Below, piece after piece: positions 15,794-24,341 of a DNA stretch of 64,000 nucleotides. Position numbers and translations under genes: made by a program. The stretch is from Pedomonas sp051304405. GTDB lineage: Bacteria > Pseudomonadota > Alphaproteobacteria > Sphingomonadales > Sphingomonadaceae. The notes beneath the pieces were generated by a model. That model worked only from the letters and a program-made list of their open reading frames with translations. It was not told where the DNA came from and did no database searches. The DNA is taken from assembly GCF_051304405.1 (NCBI RefSeq), contig NZ_JBPPGG010000003.1:62001-126000 (forward strand), in the 5' to 3' direction. Position 1 is the first letter of the stretch; the number at the start of each line of letters is the position of its first letter.

Positions 15794-18070
15794 TCAGTAC
15801 TCAAAGCCCAGCTGCACACCGAACACGCGGGGTTCGCGCGGCGTTGCATAGGCCCACAGCGGCGGGAAGGTCGCCACGGTGAAGGCGAAGCTGGGACCAC
15901 GGTCGTCCAGAACGTTCCGCACGAAGCCGGTCAGGCGTCCCCGACTCTTGCCGTTGCCCACGGGGAAGGCCAGCGACACGCTGAGATCGAGCAGGTTCTG
16001 CGGGTCGGAGCGGACGCGCGGATCGTTGCGCGGCACCGGAACCACGCTGGTGCCGTTCGGATCGGCCAGCAGCCCTGGATAGAGCGACGGGTCCGGCGCG
16101 ATCTGCTGATCGTAGGGCGAGAGATAGCGGTAACCGGCGGTGAAGGTCAGCGTCGTCTCGCCTTCCAGACGCACCACATATTCGCCGTTCAGCGAGAGGG
16201 TCCACTTGGGCGCAAAGATGGGATTGACCTTCGAGAAGTCGAATACCCGCGTGATGATGCTGGCATCGGCGAGCGTGACCGGCTGCTCGACCAGGAAGCC
16301 GCGGAAGCTGGCGTCCGTATAGCCAACGGAAGCCCGGAAGGTGAGGTCATCGATCGGCTGGACGGTCAGGTCCGCCTCGATGCCCTTGATCTTGGCGCCC
16401 GCCGCGTTGGTGACGATGGTCTCGTTGCCCTGCCCGCCCGCAAGGGTGATGGTGGAGGACTGCTGGATGTCCTTGTAGTCGGTATAGAAGCCGGCGATGT
16501 TCAGCGACACGGCCCGGTCGAGGAAGGTGCTCTTGAGGCCCAGCTCGTAGCTGTCCACCGTCTCGGGATCATAGGGCGTGCTGGCCGAATAGACGGTCAG
16601 GCCGCGACCATTGAAGCCGCCCGATCGATAGCCCCGCGACCAGGTGCCGTAGACCATCATGTCGTCGTTCGGTCGGTAGTCGAGGGTGACCTTCGGCGTG
16701 AACTTGCTCCAGGATTCCTTGGCCGCACCGGAATAGAGGAACGGGTTGCGATAGGCCTTCTTGTCGTGGGTGAAGCGGCCACCGCCGGAGAGGCGCAGCT
16801 GCGGGGCGAACTCCCAGTTCATGTCGAGGAACGCCGCGTAGGACTCTGATTTGCCGCGCGTATCCTGTGCACCCGCGAAGGCGCCGAAGACCGTGGTCTC
16901 CTGATACAGCCGGTATTTGCTGACGAAATAGTAGAGACCGGAGACAAAGTCGAACGTGTCCGTCAACTGGCCGCTGGCGCGGAATTCCTGGCTGAACTGG
17001 TGGTATTTCTGGTCGCGGTCCGCAATGTAGAGGCCGGGCTCGCCCAGATCGAAGATCTGACGTTCCTTGCTCTCGCGATAGGAGGAGACGGAGTCGAACC
17101 GGAGCGGGTCCGTATCCAGGCTCATTTCCAGCGTCGCCGCCTTGGCGCGGTATTTGCCGCGGGAGTCGATTGCGCGGAACACCTCGTAGATGTCGTCGGT
17201 CTTGTTGCGATTGCAGGCTTCGGCCGGCACGAAGCTGCAGAACACGTCGCCCGTCTGCATCAGGGAGCCGAAGTAGGAGTCAAAGCGCTGATCCTGTTCT
17301 TCGAGGGTCAGGATCGCCTCGAAGTTGTCCGTCGGCGTCAGCAGGAAGGTTGCGCCGAAGTTTTCGCTGTTGTTCCGGCCGAGCCGTTCGCGGGTGAAGG
17401 CGTCGCGCATGTAGCCGTCGGTTTGCTGGTGGAACTCGAACAGCTTCACCGCCAGAACGTCCTCGACCAGCGGAATGTTCAGCACGCCGCGCAGGCCGAT
17501 GGTGTCATAGGAGCCATAGCTGGCCTCGAGCTTGGCGCCCCACTCTCCGGTCGGACGGGTTCTGCGGATGTTGATCACGCCGGCGATGGTGTTGCGGCCG
17601 AACAGCGTGCCCTGCGGACCGCGGAGAATTTCGATCGATTCAATGTCGAAGAAGTCGAGGAACTGGCCCGTCGAGGTGCCGATATAGACGCCGTCCACGT
17701 TCACGCCGACGGCCGGGTCGAAGCTCTTTTCCACGTCGGCGAAGGCGATGCCGCGGATGGCGATGTTGGCGGTCGAGGCGCCGGTCGGCTGCTGGGTGAT
17801 GAGAACGTTGGGTGCCGCGCCTTGCAGGTCGCCGATGTTCATCGTCGCCTTGGCTTCCAGCATGCTCGGCTGCAAGGCCGTCACGGCGACCGGCGTTGTT
17901 TGCAGCGTCTCATCGCGCCGGCGCGCCGTGACGATGATTTCATTGGCGGTCAGTTCACTGACGGTGGGCGCGGAGTCCGTCGGAGCGGGCTGTTGCGCGA
18001 GGACGGCAAGTGGCCACGCGGCCATGCACGCGTGGCCGACAAGGCCACACGACAACACCTTCAACCTCAT
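15794..18070 (-). CDS. TonB-dependent outer-membrane receptor 2
   Basis: 758 residues from MRLKVLSCGLVGHACMAAWP with the signal peptide ending near VLAQQ. The second of two close ATGs is used because GGAGG is eight bases before it; the first, two codons upstream, is too close. A TonB-box-like NEIIVTARRRDETL is followed by plug motifs NIAIRGIAF, VNVDGVYIG and IEILRGPQGTLFGRNTIAG. The barrel ends in VFGVQLGFEY with a C-terminal aromatic. It is transcribed with the upstream Rieske oxygenase, so it is a good candidate for uptake of that enzyme's substrate. It is clearly different from receptor 1, so the island carries two non-identical receptors. Confidence 0.93.
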   Translation of the reverse strand: MRLKVLSCGLVGHACMAAWPLAVLAQQPAPTDSAPTVSELTANEIIVTARRRDETLQTTPVAVTALQPSMLEAKATMNIGDLQGAAPNVLITQQPTGASTANIAIRGIAFADVEKSFDPAVGVNVDGVYIGTSTGQFLDFFDIESIEILRGPQGTLFGRNTIAGVINIRRTRPTGEWGAKLEASYGSYDTIGLRGVLNIPLVEDVLAVKLFEFHQQTDGYMRDAFTRERLGRNNSENFGATFLLTPTDNFEAILTLEEQDQRFDSYFGSLMQTGDVFCSFVPAEACNRNKTDDIYEVFRAIDSRGKYRAKAATLEMSLDTDPLRFDSVSSYRESKERQIFDLGEPGLYIADRDQKYHQFSQEFRASGQLTDTFDFVSGLYYFVSKYRLYQETTVFGAFAGAQDTRGKSESYAAFLDMNWEFAPQLRLSGGGRFTHDKKAYRNPFLYSGAAKESWSKFTPKVTLDYRPNDDMMVYGTWSRGYRSGGFNGRGLTVYSASTPYDPETVDSYELGLKSTFLDRAVSLNIAGFYTDYKDIQQSSTITLAGGQGNETIVTNAAGAKIKGIEADLTVQPIDDLTFRASVGYTDASFRGFLVEQPVTLADASIITRVFDFSKVNPIFAPKWTLSLNGEYVVRLEGETTLTFTAGYRYLSPYDQQIAPDPSLYPGLLADPNGTSVVPVPRNDPRVRSDPQNLLDLSVSLAFPVGNGKSRGRLTGFVRNVLDDRGPSFAFTVATFPPLWAYATPREPRVFGVQLGFEY

Positions 18071-18164
18071 TGGCATTTCCTCCCATGTGAATTTGGCTCC
18101 GATTCGTGCCGGATGCCTTTTTTTGTTTATTGAAAGCGGTGTCCGAGCCGTCGCCAGGCCGCAT

Positions 18165-19400
18165 TTATGCATCGGCCCCCTGCGCAGCGGGTGTCTCGAC
18201 GTAATCGGAGAGCACCTGCTTGACCGCGAGCTCGGGCGGAACGTTGTCCGCGCCGATGCAGCGGTCGATTTCCTCATGAAGCCAGTAGATGCGCCGCTCC
18301 TGATAATTGATCATCATGCCGGTGAAGGCACCGGAATCCAGCGATGCCTGGATGGGCGCCAGGTTCATCATGTCTTCCTGGAGCACCGCATCGAAGATCG
18401 GGAGAAAACGGTCCCAGAATGCGGGACGGGGGCCGTCCTGCCAGTCCGGTCCAAGATAGATGGCCTCCATTTCCGTCTGCCGCAGGCCGCGCGGCCAGAA
18501 CAGCAGGATCGGGAAGCCGGTCGGCTCCACCGGAGACACGAAGTTCGGGAAGATGTTGTAGGCGACGTTGTTGCGCCGGTAGAAATCCGGCATGGACGCA
18601 ATGTCCGGCGCGCCTTCGAATTCCACGAAGTTCAGGCCCTTGTTCAGGTTCTTGCGGGTTGCCATGCGCGAATGGCCGCGCGGCATCAGCCCCATGGCGG
18701 ATGCACGGCTGTTCAGCATGATGCCCGCATTGGTCGGATGGATGGTGTTGAGGTGGTAGACCTCAAGGAAGGCATCCACCGCTGCCTTCCAGTTGCAATC
18801 GATCAGGTAGGACTGGGTGTGGACGACCCGCAGGCCCTGAATGTCCACACAGGCCAGCTCGTCCACCAGAGGCCCCAGATATTCGCGCAAGGGTTCCGCA
18901 TCGGGGTTCTGGTTGATGAAGACGAGGCCGTTCCAGACCTCGCAGCGGACTTCCACAAGCCCGCGCTCCCCCTTGTCGAGGCAAGCGAAATCGCGCTCGT
19001 CGGGCACGCCGATCAGATGGCCGTCCAGCCCGTAGGTCCAGCTGTGATACTGGCAGCGCAGCAGCGTGGTGCGGCCTTCCCGCTCGCGCACGACCGGCGC
19101 GCCCCGGTGCCGGCAGGTATTATAAAAGGCACGCAGCTTTCCGTCCTTGCCCCGGACGATCAGGATCGGCGCGCCGAGCTTGTCGAAAAGGCGGTACTGA
19201 CCGACGGTGGTGAGCCCCTCCTCCGGCCCGGCGCAGATCCACGACCGCTTCCACACGTGGGCCTGTTCAAGGTCGTAGAAGTCCTCGCGCGTATACCGGC
19301 CTCCGGGAATCTCCGGCAGCGGCGGAAAACCCTCGGGAGGTTCCGTCCTGGCGCTTTCCCAGTCGATCCGCTGTTCAACGGTGGTGAACACATCGGTCAT
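18165..19400 (-). CDS. Rieske non-heme iron oxygenase, alpha subunit
   Basis: 411 residues from MTDVFTTVEQRIDW, with GAGGAG seven bases upstream. The N-terminal Rieske domain has C96-x-H98-x17-C116-x2-H119 for the [2Fe-2S] centre. The C-terminal catalytic domain has DAFLEVYHLNTIHP, with the HxxxxH iron ligands near residues 214-219, and EDMMNLAPIQASLDS carrying the conserved Asp near residue 345. It activates O2 to hydroxylate or dealkylate an organic substrate and needs an electron chain, but no ferredoxin, reductase or beta subunit occurs in the window. The absence of a beta subunit suggests an alpha3-type enzyme. It leads a minus-strand unit with receptor 2, VOC and hydrolase. Confidence 0.93.
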   Translation of the reverse strand: MTDVFTTVEQRIDWESARTEPPEGFPPLPEIPGGRYTREDFYDLEQAHVWKRSWICAGPEEGLTTVGQYRLFDKLGAPILIVRGKDGKLRAFYNTCRHRGAPVVREREGRTTLLRCQYHSWTYGLDGHLIGVPDERDFACLDKGERGLVEVRCEVWNGLVFINQNPDAEPLREYLGPLVDELACVDIQGLRVVHTQSYLIDCNWKAAVDAFLEVYHLNTIHPTNAGIMLNSRASAMGLMPRGHSRMATRKNLNKGLNFVEFEGAPDIASMPDFYRRNNVAYNIFPNFVSPVEPTGFPILLFWPRGLRQTEMEAIYLGPDWQDGPRPAFWDRFLPIFDAVLQEDMMNLAPIQASLDSGAFTGMMINYQERRIYWLHEEIDRCIGADNVPPELAVKQVLSDYVETPAAQGADA

Positions 19401-19421
19401 CAGGCCGCTCCTCGAGGTGTG

Positions 19422-19438
19422 GAACGTTTGAAACGTTC
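19422..19438. promoter_or_regulatory. Perfect 17-bp palindromic operator, Rieske/SDR divergent promoter
   Basis: GAACGTTT-G-AAACGTTC: eight-base arms around a single base, in the 143-bp region between the divergent Rieske and SDR starts, 22 bp from the Rieske ATG. A palindrome of this length and symmetry is typical of a dimeric repressor site, for example of the TetR family. The TetR gene at 21434 is the obvious candidate, but this is not shown by sequence alone. Confidence 0.65.
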
Positions 19439-19457
19439 GAAAGTATCGGTGGCGCCA

Positions 19458-19484
19458 TGAAAACTGTAACCTATTACAAATTCT
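19458..19484. repeat. 27-bp element, copy 1 (operator-like, contains TGTAA-N4-TTACA)
   Basis: TGAAAACTGTA followed by a variable centre and CAAATT. Within it TGTAA (19465-19469) and TTACA (19474-19478) form a dyad. The same element occurs at 25991-26017 with 21 of 27 bases identical. Copy 1 lies 60 bp before the SDR 2 start and could be a promoter element or a second operator. Confidence 0.5.
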
Positions 19485-19543
19485 AGCTGGCGAGTGGGCC
19501 TGAAACCCCATCTCATCACGGGGAAAACGGGGAGGAAAAAAAG

Positions 19544-20338
19544 ATGCAGACACGCATCCTTGAAGGAAAAGTGGCCATCGTGACCGGCGCCGGGCGCGGG
19601 ATCGGCCGCGCGATCGCGGAGGCCTATGGCCGGGAGGGCGCAAAGGTGGTGGTGTCCTCGCGCACGCCCTCGACGGTGGAGGAAGTCGTCGAGGCCATCC
19701 GCCGGGACGGCGGCGAGGCGATCGGCGCCCCGTGCGATGTCGGCAAGCTGGACGACATCAACCGGACCGTCAAACAGGCGGTCGATGCCTTTGGCACCGT
19801 TCACATTCTCGTGAACAACGCCCAGGGGTTCGGCACCGAGGCCAACCCGCGGGCCTCCACCGTGTTCATGGCCTGCGAGGATACGGACGAGGAGGAATGG
19901 GAATACACCCTGCGCACCGGGCCAACCGCGACGCTCCGGTTCATGAAGGCCGTGTTCCCGTACATGAAGGCGCAGAACTACGGCAAGATCATCAACTTTG
20001 CCTCCAGCTCCGGTCAGATCGGCTTTGAGGGGAACACCTGCTACAACGCCGCCAAGGAGGCGATCCGGGCTCTCACCCGCACGGCGGCCCGGGAATGGGG
20101 CCAGTACGGCATCAACGTGAATGTGATCAACCCGGCGCTGGAGACCCGCGCGTTCGACGCCTGGAAGGCCGCCCGGCCCGATTTCGTGGAAGCGCTCAAA
20201 CAGAAGATTCCGATGCGCCGCCTTGGCGACCCGGATCGGGATGCGGCGCCGCTGGCCGTGTTCCTCGCCAGCCCGGGGTCGGACTACATGACGGGCAGCA
20301 CCTTCATGCTCGAAGGCGGGATGCATACGCTGCCATGA
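19544..20338 (+). CDS. SDR family oxidoreductase 2
   Basis: 264 residues, classical SDR: TGAGRGIG cofactor motif, NNAQ in place of NNAG, and the catalytic Ser and YxxxK in SSSGQIGFEG and NTCYNAAKEA. The C-terminus ends with YMTGSTFMLEGG, typical of FabG-like enzymes. A GGGGAGG ribosome-binding site precedes the ATG. An unusual acidic insert, ACEDTDEEEWEYTL, follows the NNAQ strand. It is the first gene of the plus-strand half of the island and overlaps the MDR gene by 4 nt. It probably oxidises a hydroxyl or cis-diol product made in the pathway. Confidence 0.9.
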   Translation: MQTRILEGKVAIVTGAGRGIGRAIAEAYGREGAKVVVSSRTPSTVEEVVEAIRRDGGEAIGAPCDVGKLDDINRTVKQAVDAFGTVHILVNNAQGFGTEANPRASTVFMACEDTDEEEWEYTLRTGPTATLRFMKAVFPYMKAQNYGKIINFASSSGQIGFEGNTCYNAAKEAIRALTRTAAREWGQYGINVNVINPALETRAFDAWKAARPDFVEALKQKIPMRRLGDPDRDAAPLAVFLASPGSDYMTGSTFMLEGGMHTLP

Positions 20339-21393
20339 CCGGGGCCATCAATCGACAGTGGTGCGTGGCCCGCCAGCCGGATGCTGGCGGCCTCACCTCC
20401 AGCGGCAGCCTCAAGCTCACGGCCGATGTGTTCGGCCGGGGGCAGGCTGACGTGCCGGAGCCGGGCCCGGGCCAGGTTCTCATCCGGGCGGTGTGGTTCT
20501 CGCCGGACCCGATGAACCACGCCTGGGTGCGCGGCATTCCGGGCAAGTTCGATCCCATTCCCGTGGGGTCGCCCATGCGCGGCGGCGTTGCCGGCCGCAT
20601 CGTTGCATCGAACCACCCCGACTGGCAGGTGGGCGATGGCGTCACCGGTTTTCTCGAGTGGCAGGACTACACCCTCTCCGACGGCACGGATTGTCTGGGT
20701 GTTCCCCTGCAACGGGTGCCTGCCGGCGTCCCCCTCGAGAGCGGCCTTGCGACGCTCGGCATGACCGGCCTGTGCGCGTGGCTGGGCATGACGGATATCG
20801 GCAAGCCGAAACCCGGCGATACGGTGCTGGTCTCCGGCGCATCGGGCGCCATCGGCTCGATCGCGGGTCAGATCGCGCGGCTGGCGGGCGCGCGCGTCAT
20901 CGGCATTGCGCGCGGACCGGCCAAGTGCGACCTCGTCCGCAGCCTCGGTTTCGATGCGGTCATCGATGCGCTGTCGGGCGACCTGGCGGCGCTGATCGCG
21001 CAGGAAGCGCCCAACGGTGTTGATGTGTTTTTCGACAACGTGGGCGGCCCGCAGCTGGATGCGGCGCTCCTCAATCTGGCGCATGGCGCGCGGATCGTCA
21101 TTTGCGGGGCAACTGCCCACTACAATGGCCCCACGCCTGTGACCAACCATCTGATGCTGGCGATGCGCGGGGCCAGCATGAGCGGCTTTTTCTATTTCGA
21201 CCATGTGGCGCGCTGGCCGGAGGGCCGCCGCCGGCTTGCTGACTGGCTCAGGAATGGCTTAATCAGGGAAGCGCTCGACATCTCGGAAGGGTTTGACTCC
21301 GTGCCGGATGCGGCGCTTGCTCAGTTTGAGGGACGAAGTGCCGGACGCAAGCTCGTCCGCATCGCAGAGGATCCGTGTGCCCAATCAGCGTAA
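20335..21393 (+). CDS. NADP-dependent MDR oxidoreductase (CurA / leukotriene-B4-dehydrogenase type)
   Basis: 352 residues. The start is the ATG in the ATGA overlap with SDR 2. Medium-chain reductase of the zinc-free LTB4DH/CurA branch: SPDPMNHAWVRG in the catalytic domain, then GDTVLVSGASGAIGSIAGQI as the nucleotide-binding motif and VDVFFDNVGGPQLDA. These enzymes reduce carbon-carbon double bonds conjugated to a carbonyl with NADPH. In the island it may reduce an enone or enoyl intermediate after the SDR step. Confidence 0.88.
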   Translation: MTGAINRQWCVARQPDAGGLTSSGSLKLTADVFGRGQADVPEPGPGQVLIRAVWFSPDPMNHAWVRGIPGKFDPIPVGSPMRGGVAGRIVASNHPDWQVGDGVTGFLEWQDYTLSDGTDCLGVPLQRVPAGVPLESGLATLGMTGLCAWLGMTDIGKPKPGDTVLVSGASGAIGSIAGQIARLAGARVIGIARGPAKCDLVRSLGFDAVIDALSGDLAALIAQEAPNGVDVFFDNVGGPQLDAALLNLAHGARIVICGATAHYNGPTPVTNHLMLAMRGASMSGFFYFDHVARWPEGRRRLADWLRNGLIREALDISEGFDSVPDAALAQFEGRSAGRKLVRIAEDPCAQSA

Positions 21394-21433
21394 GCCATCT
21401 CTGGAAGCTGCCCGCACAAGCAGGAAACGGACT

Positions 21434-22120
21434 ATGGCAGAGACGGTCCGGCCGCGCGCCGCTGCTCAACCGCGAAAGTATTCCACGCCGCTGATTGCGG
21501 AGCGGCGCAAACGCATTCTGGATGAAACCAAGAAGCTGATCGGCGAGGCCGGCATTGACGGCTTCACGCTGCGTGAGCTTGGGCAGCGTGCGGGTGTGTC
21601 CGTCACCACCGTCTACAACATCTTTGGCGACAAGGAGGGCGTCGTTGCCCATGCCCTGCGCGAGTTTCATGCGGGCATCAAGCTGAACCTGCCGAGCCAG
21701 GGAGCCAACCTCGCCGGCTATTGCCGCACCATTTGCGACACGACCGAGGTGGTGCTCGAAAATCGTGCCTATGCTCTTGCTCTGGCCGATCTCTATTTTT
21801 CGCGGTCCCTCTCGCCGACGCTGTTCGAAGTCATCCGCAGCATGCCGCTTCAGGTTTTCGTCCACTGGCTGTGGATGGCGGAGCGGGACGGACTGCTGAC
21901 CGGCGTGATCCGCCCCGCCGATGCCGAGACCGCCTTTGCCAATCTGGAATGGGCCAGTGTCAAGGATTGGGGCGCGGGCCGCATTGCCGACGCCGAACTG
22001 GCCGAGGTGCGCCAGCGCAGTTTCCTTGTCATCGTCAAGGCGATGGCGATCCGCCCGATCGCCGAGGCCGCGGATGCCCTGCTCGCCGCCCTCTCCTCCC
22101 CCGCCGGCAACACCGCCTGA
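21434..22120 (+). CDS. TetR family transcriptional regulator
   Basis: 228 residues from MAETVRPRAAAQ, preceded by CAGGAAACGG. An in-frame GTG at 21377 with AGAGG six bases upstream would add 19 residues and overlap the MDR gene, and is a real alternative. The N-terminal TetR HTH is clear: RRKRILDETKKLIGEAGIDG, then FTLRELGQRAGVSVTTVYN and IFGDKEGVV. The C-terminal ligand domain is divergent, as usual. It lies inside the operon it probably controls; the 17-bp palindrome at 19422 is a candidate operator. Confidence 0.9.
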   Translation: MAETVRPRAAAQPRKYSTPLIAERRKRILDETKKLIGEAGIDGFTLRELGQRAGVSVTTVYNIFGDKEGVVAHALREFHAGIKLNLPSQGANLAGYCRTICDTTEVVLENRAYALALADLYFSRSLSPTLFEVIRSMPLQVFVHWLWMAERDGLLTGVIRPADAETAFANLEWASVKDWGAGRIADAELAEVRQRSFLVIVKAMAIRPIAEAADALLAALSSPAGNTA

Positions 22121-22207
22121 GCCGCGCCGCGCTGGCAAAAGCGCCAGTTAACCGGCCAGTGCAGGGTGCAATACCTTGTCTAATCTCAAAATCATGGATC
22201 TGGCCTG

Positions 22208-22948
22208 ATGATCGAACTCTACGGCTGCGGCAGCCCCAATGTCCGCAAGGTCGTTATCATGCTGGAGGAGCTGGGGCTGCAATATCAGTCCCGCTATGTC
22301 TCGGTTCTGACCGGGGCCCAGTTCGAGCCCTCCTTCCTCGCACTCAATCCGCTGGGCCGGGTGCCGGTGCTTGTCGATCCAAGCGGCCCTGCCGACGAGC
22401 CCATTTTCGAGAGCGGCGCCATTCTCATCTATCTGGCGGAGGCCTACAACCGGCCGGACCTGCTGCCCGCGAGCGGCCCGAAGCGTCCTGCGGTCATGAA
22501 ATGGCTCATGCTCCAGATGGCGAATGTGGGGCCGATGTTCGGCCAGTACAATCATTTCCTCATCACGCCGGATGAGGCGGAAAGCTACGCCACCCGCCGC
22601 TATCGCGAACAATCGCGGCGGCTGTATTTCTTCCTCGACGAGCGGCTGTCGCACGTGCCCTGGCTGGCGGGGGACGACTATTCCATTGCGGACATCGCCA
22701 CCTATCCGTGGATTCTCTACGCCGAGCGTCACCGCATGAACTGGAACGAGCTGCCCCACCTGCGCGCGTGGCGCGAGCGCATCGAAGCGCGCCCGGCCGT
22801 GGTGCGCGCCGACGCGGCCATGCGCCACTTTGTGGAGGAGGACGCCCGGGCCGTGCCAAAGGCGACCCAGGAGACGTTCGATCGCTTTTTCTGGCGCGAA
22901 GGCAGCAACGGGCCGCGCGTTGACCTCTCCCCCATGCGGGTGGTCTGA
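22208..22948 (+). CDS. Glutathione S-transferase family protein
   Basis: 246 residues. The N-terminal thioredoxin-like domain has MIELYGCGSPNVRKVVIML, NPLGRVPVLVD with the cis-Pro, and FESGAILIYLAEAY for glutathione gamma-Glu binding. The helical C-domain has YSIADIATYPWILY with the N-capping motif. It belongs to the bacterial Nu/YghU-YfcG-like branch rather than to the LigE/LigF etherases as far as can be judged. In the island it could open an epoxide, cleave a thioether or isomerise a maleyl-type compound with glutathione. Confidence 0.87.
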   Translation: MIELYGCGSPNVRKVVIMLEELGLQYQSRYVSVLTGAQFEPSFLALNPLGRVPVLVDPSGPADEPIFESGAILIYLAEAYNRPDLLPASGPKRPAVMKWLMLQMANVGPMFGQYNHFLITPDEAESYATRRYREQSRRLYFFLDERLSHVPWLAGDDYSIADIATYPWILYAERHRMNWNELPHLRAWRERIEARPAVVRADAAMRHFVEEDARAVPKATQETFDRFFWREGSNGPRVDLSPMRVV

Positions 22949-23045
22949 CGCGCCGCGCGGACCTGTTGATTAGGATAGGCACCAGTCCCCGGCAATTATG
23001 CCAGTCTCTCAACCCGCAGAGATAAAAAATTCCATGGGGTTGAGA

Positions 23046-23858
23046 ATGAGCGGACGCAGTCGTCTCCTTGGCATGGCCTCCGGCGTGGTTCCCGAATGCA
23101 GCCCGCCAGACACGGTCGAGGCGGCGGCACGCGGCGGATTTGATGCGGTGGGCCTGTGGGTGGAGCCCGACATCTGGACGGATGAAACCACCCGTCAGGT
23201 GCGCCGCCGTCTGGCGGATACGGGGCTGACCGCCATCGACGTCGAGGTGGTCTGGATCAAGCCGGGGCCGCTCGACCCTGCGCACAAGCGCATTCTCGAC
23301 ATCGGTGCGGAAGTGGGCGCGCGCAACGCCCTTGCCGTCAGCTCCGACCCGGACCTTGGCGCAACCATCGAAAAATATGCGGCGCTGTGCGAGCACGCGG
23401 GGTCCGTCGGCATTCGTCTGGCGCTGGAGTTTGGCCTCTTCACCGAGGTCAAGACCATCAACGCGGCGCGCCATATTCTCGATACGGTCAATCACCCCGC
23501 CTCGTCCTTGCTGGTTGACCCCCTGCACCTGATCCGCTCGGGCGGATCGGCGGCGGATGTGGGCGCGGTGCCGGCCCACCTTTTCTCCTATGCCCAGTTC
23601 TGTGACGCCCCGGGCAATGGCCCGACGGCCGATGATCCCGAGGGCATCCTGCGGGAAGCGCTGGACGAACGGCTTCAGCTTGGCGACGGCGGGTTGCCGC
23701 TGCGCGATATTCTGGCGGCCCTGCCCGCCGATCTGCCGCTCAGCATCGAATTGCGCTCCAAGCCCTTGCGGGACGCCTATCCCGATCCGGCCGAACGGGC
23801 CCGTGCCACGGCGGACGCGTCGCGCCGTTTTCTGGACGCCTGCGCCCGCGAGGCCTGA
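23046..23858 (+). CDS. Sugar phosphate isomerase/epimerase-like TIM-barrel protein
   Basis: 270 residues from MSGRSRLLGMASGVVPE; ATGs at 22998 and 23034 are possible but extend beyond where family members begin. It has the AP_endonuc_2 (xylose-isomerase-like) barrel pattern: PDTVEAAARGGFDAVGLW, a metal-ligand Glu in LALEFGLF, SLLVDPLHLIRSGG, YAQFCDAP, and SIELRSKPLRDAYP. Such proteins bind a divalent metal and include isomerases and dehydratases, some acting on dehydroshikimate-like or cyclic intermediates. It is close-packed with the VOC gene (2-bp gap), so it shares its pathway. No specific reaction can be assigned. Confidence 0.82.
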   Translation: MSGRSRLLGMASGVVPECSPPDTVEAAARGGFDAVGLWVEPDIWTDETTRQVRRRLADTGLTAIDVEVVWIKPGPLDPAHKRILDIGAEVGARNALAVSSDPDLGATIEKYAALCEHAGSVGIRLALEFGLFTEVKTINAARHILDTVNHPASSLLVDPLHLIRSGGSAADVGAVPAHLFSYAQFCDAPGNGPTADDPEGILREALDERLQLGDGGLPLRDILAALPADLPLSIELRSKPLRDAYPDPAERARATADASRRFLDACAREA

Positions 23859-23860
23859 GC

Positions 23861-24268
23861 ATGTTCGTGCGGCGTCTCGACCACGTGAACATCCGTACCG
23901 ACGACTTGCCTGCGACCATCCGCTTCTACACCGAGGTTCTGGGCATGACCTGCACGCCGGTGCCGGGAGACGCAGACACACGCCATCGCGCCTGGATCTA
24001 CAGCAGCGACAATCTGCCGGTCGTGCATGTCGGGGTTGAGGATCTGCGCGGCCTGCGCGGCGAGGCGGCAAACCCCGACGAACCGCCCGCCTTCGGCTCC
24101 GGCTCGGTGGACCATGTCGCCTTTGAATGCACCGGTCGCGAAGGGCTGGTCGCGCGGCTGGAGGCGGCGCAGGTGCCTTACCACCACAATTATGTGGCGG
24201 CGGTCGATCTCCACCAAATCTTCGTCAAGGACCCGAACGGAGTGACGCTGGAACTCAACTTCCGATAA
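23861..24268 (+). CDS. VOC (glyoxalase superfamily) protein 2
   Basis: 135 residues. It begins MFVRRLDHVNIRTDDLPATI with the first metal-ligand His in DHVNI. SVDHVAFECTGREGL starts the second module with another candidate His, and VKDPNGVTLELNF ends it with the Glu of the metal site. The length is that of a single two-module glyoxalase domain. Likely a lyase, isomerase or dioxygenase acting with the preceding TIM-barrel protein, which ends two bases before it. Confidence 0.85.
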   Translation: MFVRRLDHVNIRTDDLPATIRFYTEVLGMTCTPVPGDADTRHRAWIYSSDNLPVVHVGVEDLRGLRGEAANPDEPPAFGSGSVDHVAFECTGREGLVARLEAAQVPYHHNYVAAVDLHQIFVKDPNGVTLELNFR

Positions 24269-24293
24269 TTTCAACATGCTTGCGCCATCGGCA

Positions 24294-24314
24294 CACCGGC
24301 CGACAGAGCCGGTG
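24294..24314 (+). other. Hairpin upstream of the GMC gene
   Basis: CACCGGC (24294-24300), a 7-nt loop, GCCGGTG (24308-24314), in the 73-bp gap between VOC 2 and the GMC oxidoreductase, followed by an A-run and the GMC ribosome-binding site. Could modulate translation or mRNA stability; weak evidence. Confidence 0.3.
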
Positions 24315-24341
24315 CACAAAAAAACATGGGGAGGCGATAAC

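Noticed and set aside
22208..22948. GST as a LigE/LigF-type beta-aryl etherase
   Set aside because: Its motifs fit the general YghU/YfcG-like branch better, and no Lig pathway partners (LigD-type Calpha dehydrogenase with matching GST pair, LigG) could be recognised.
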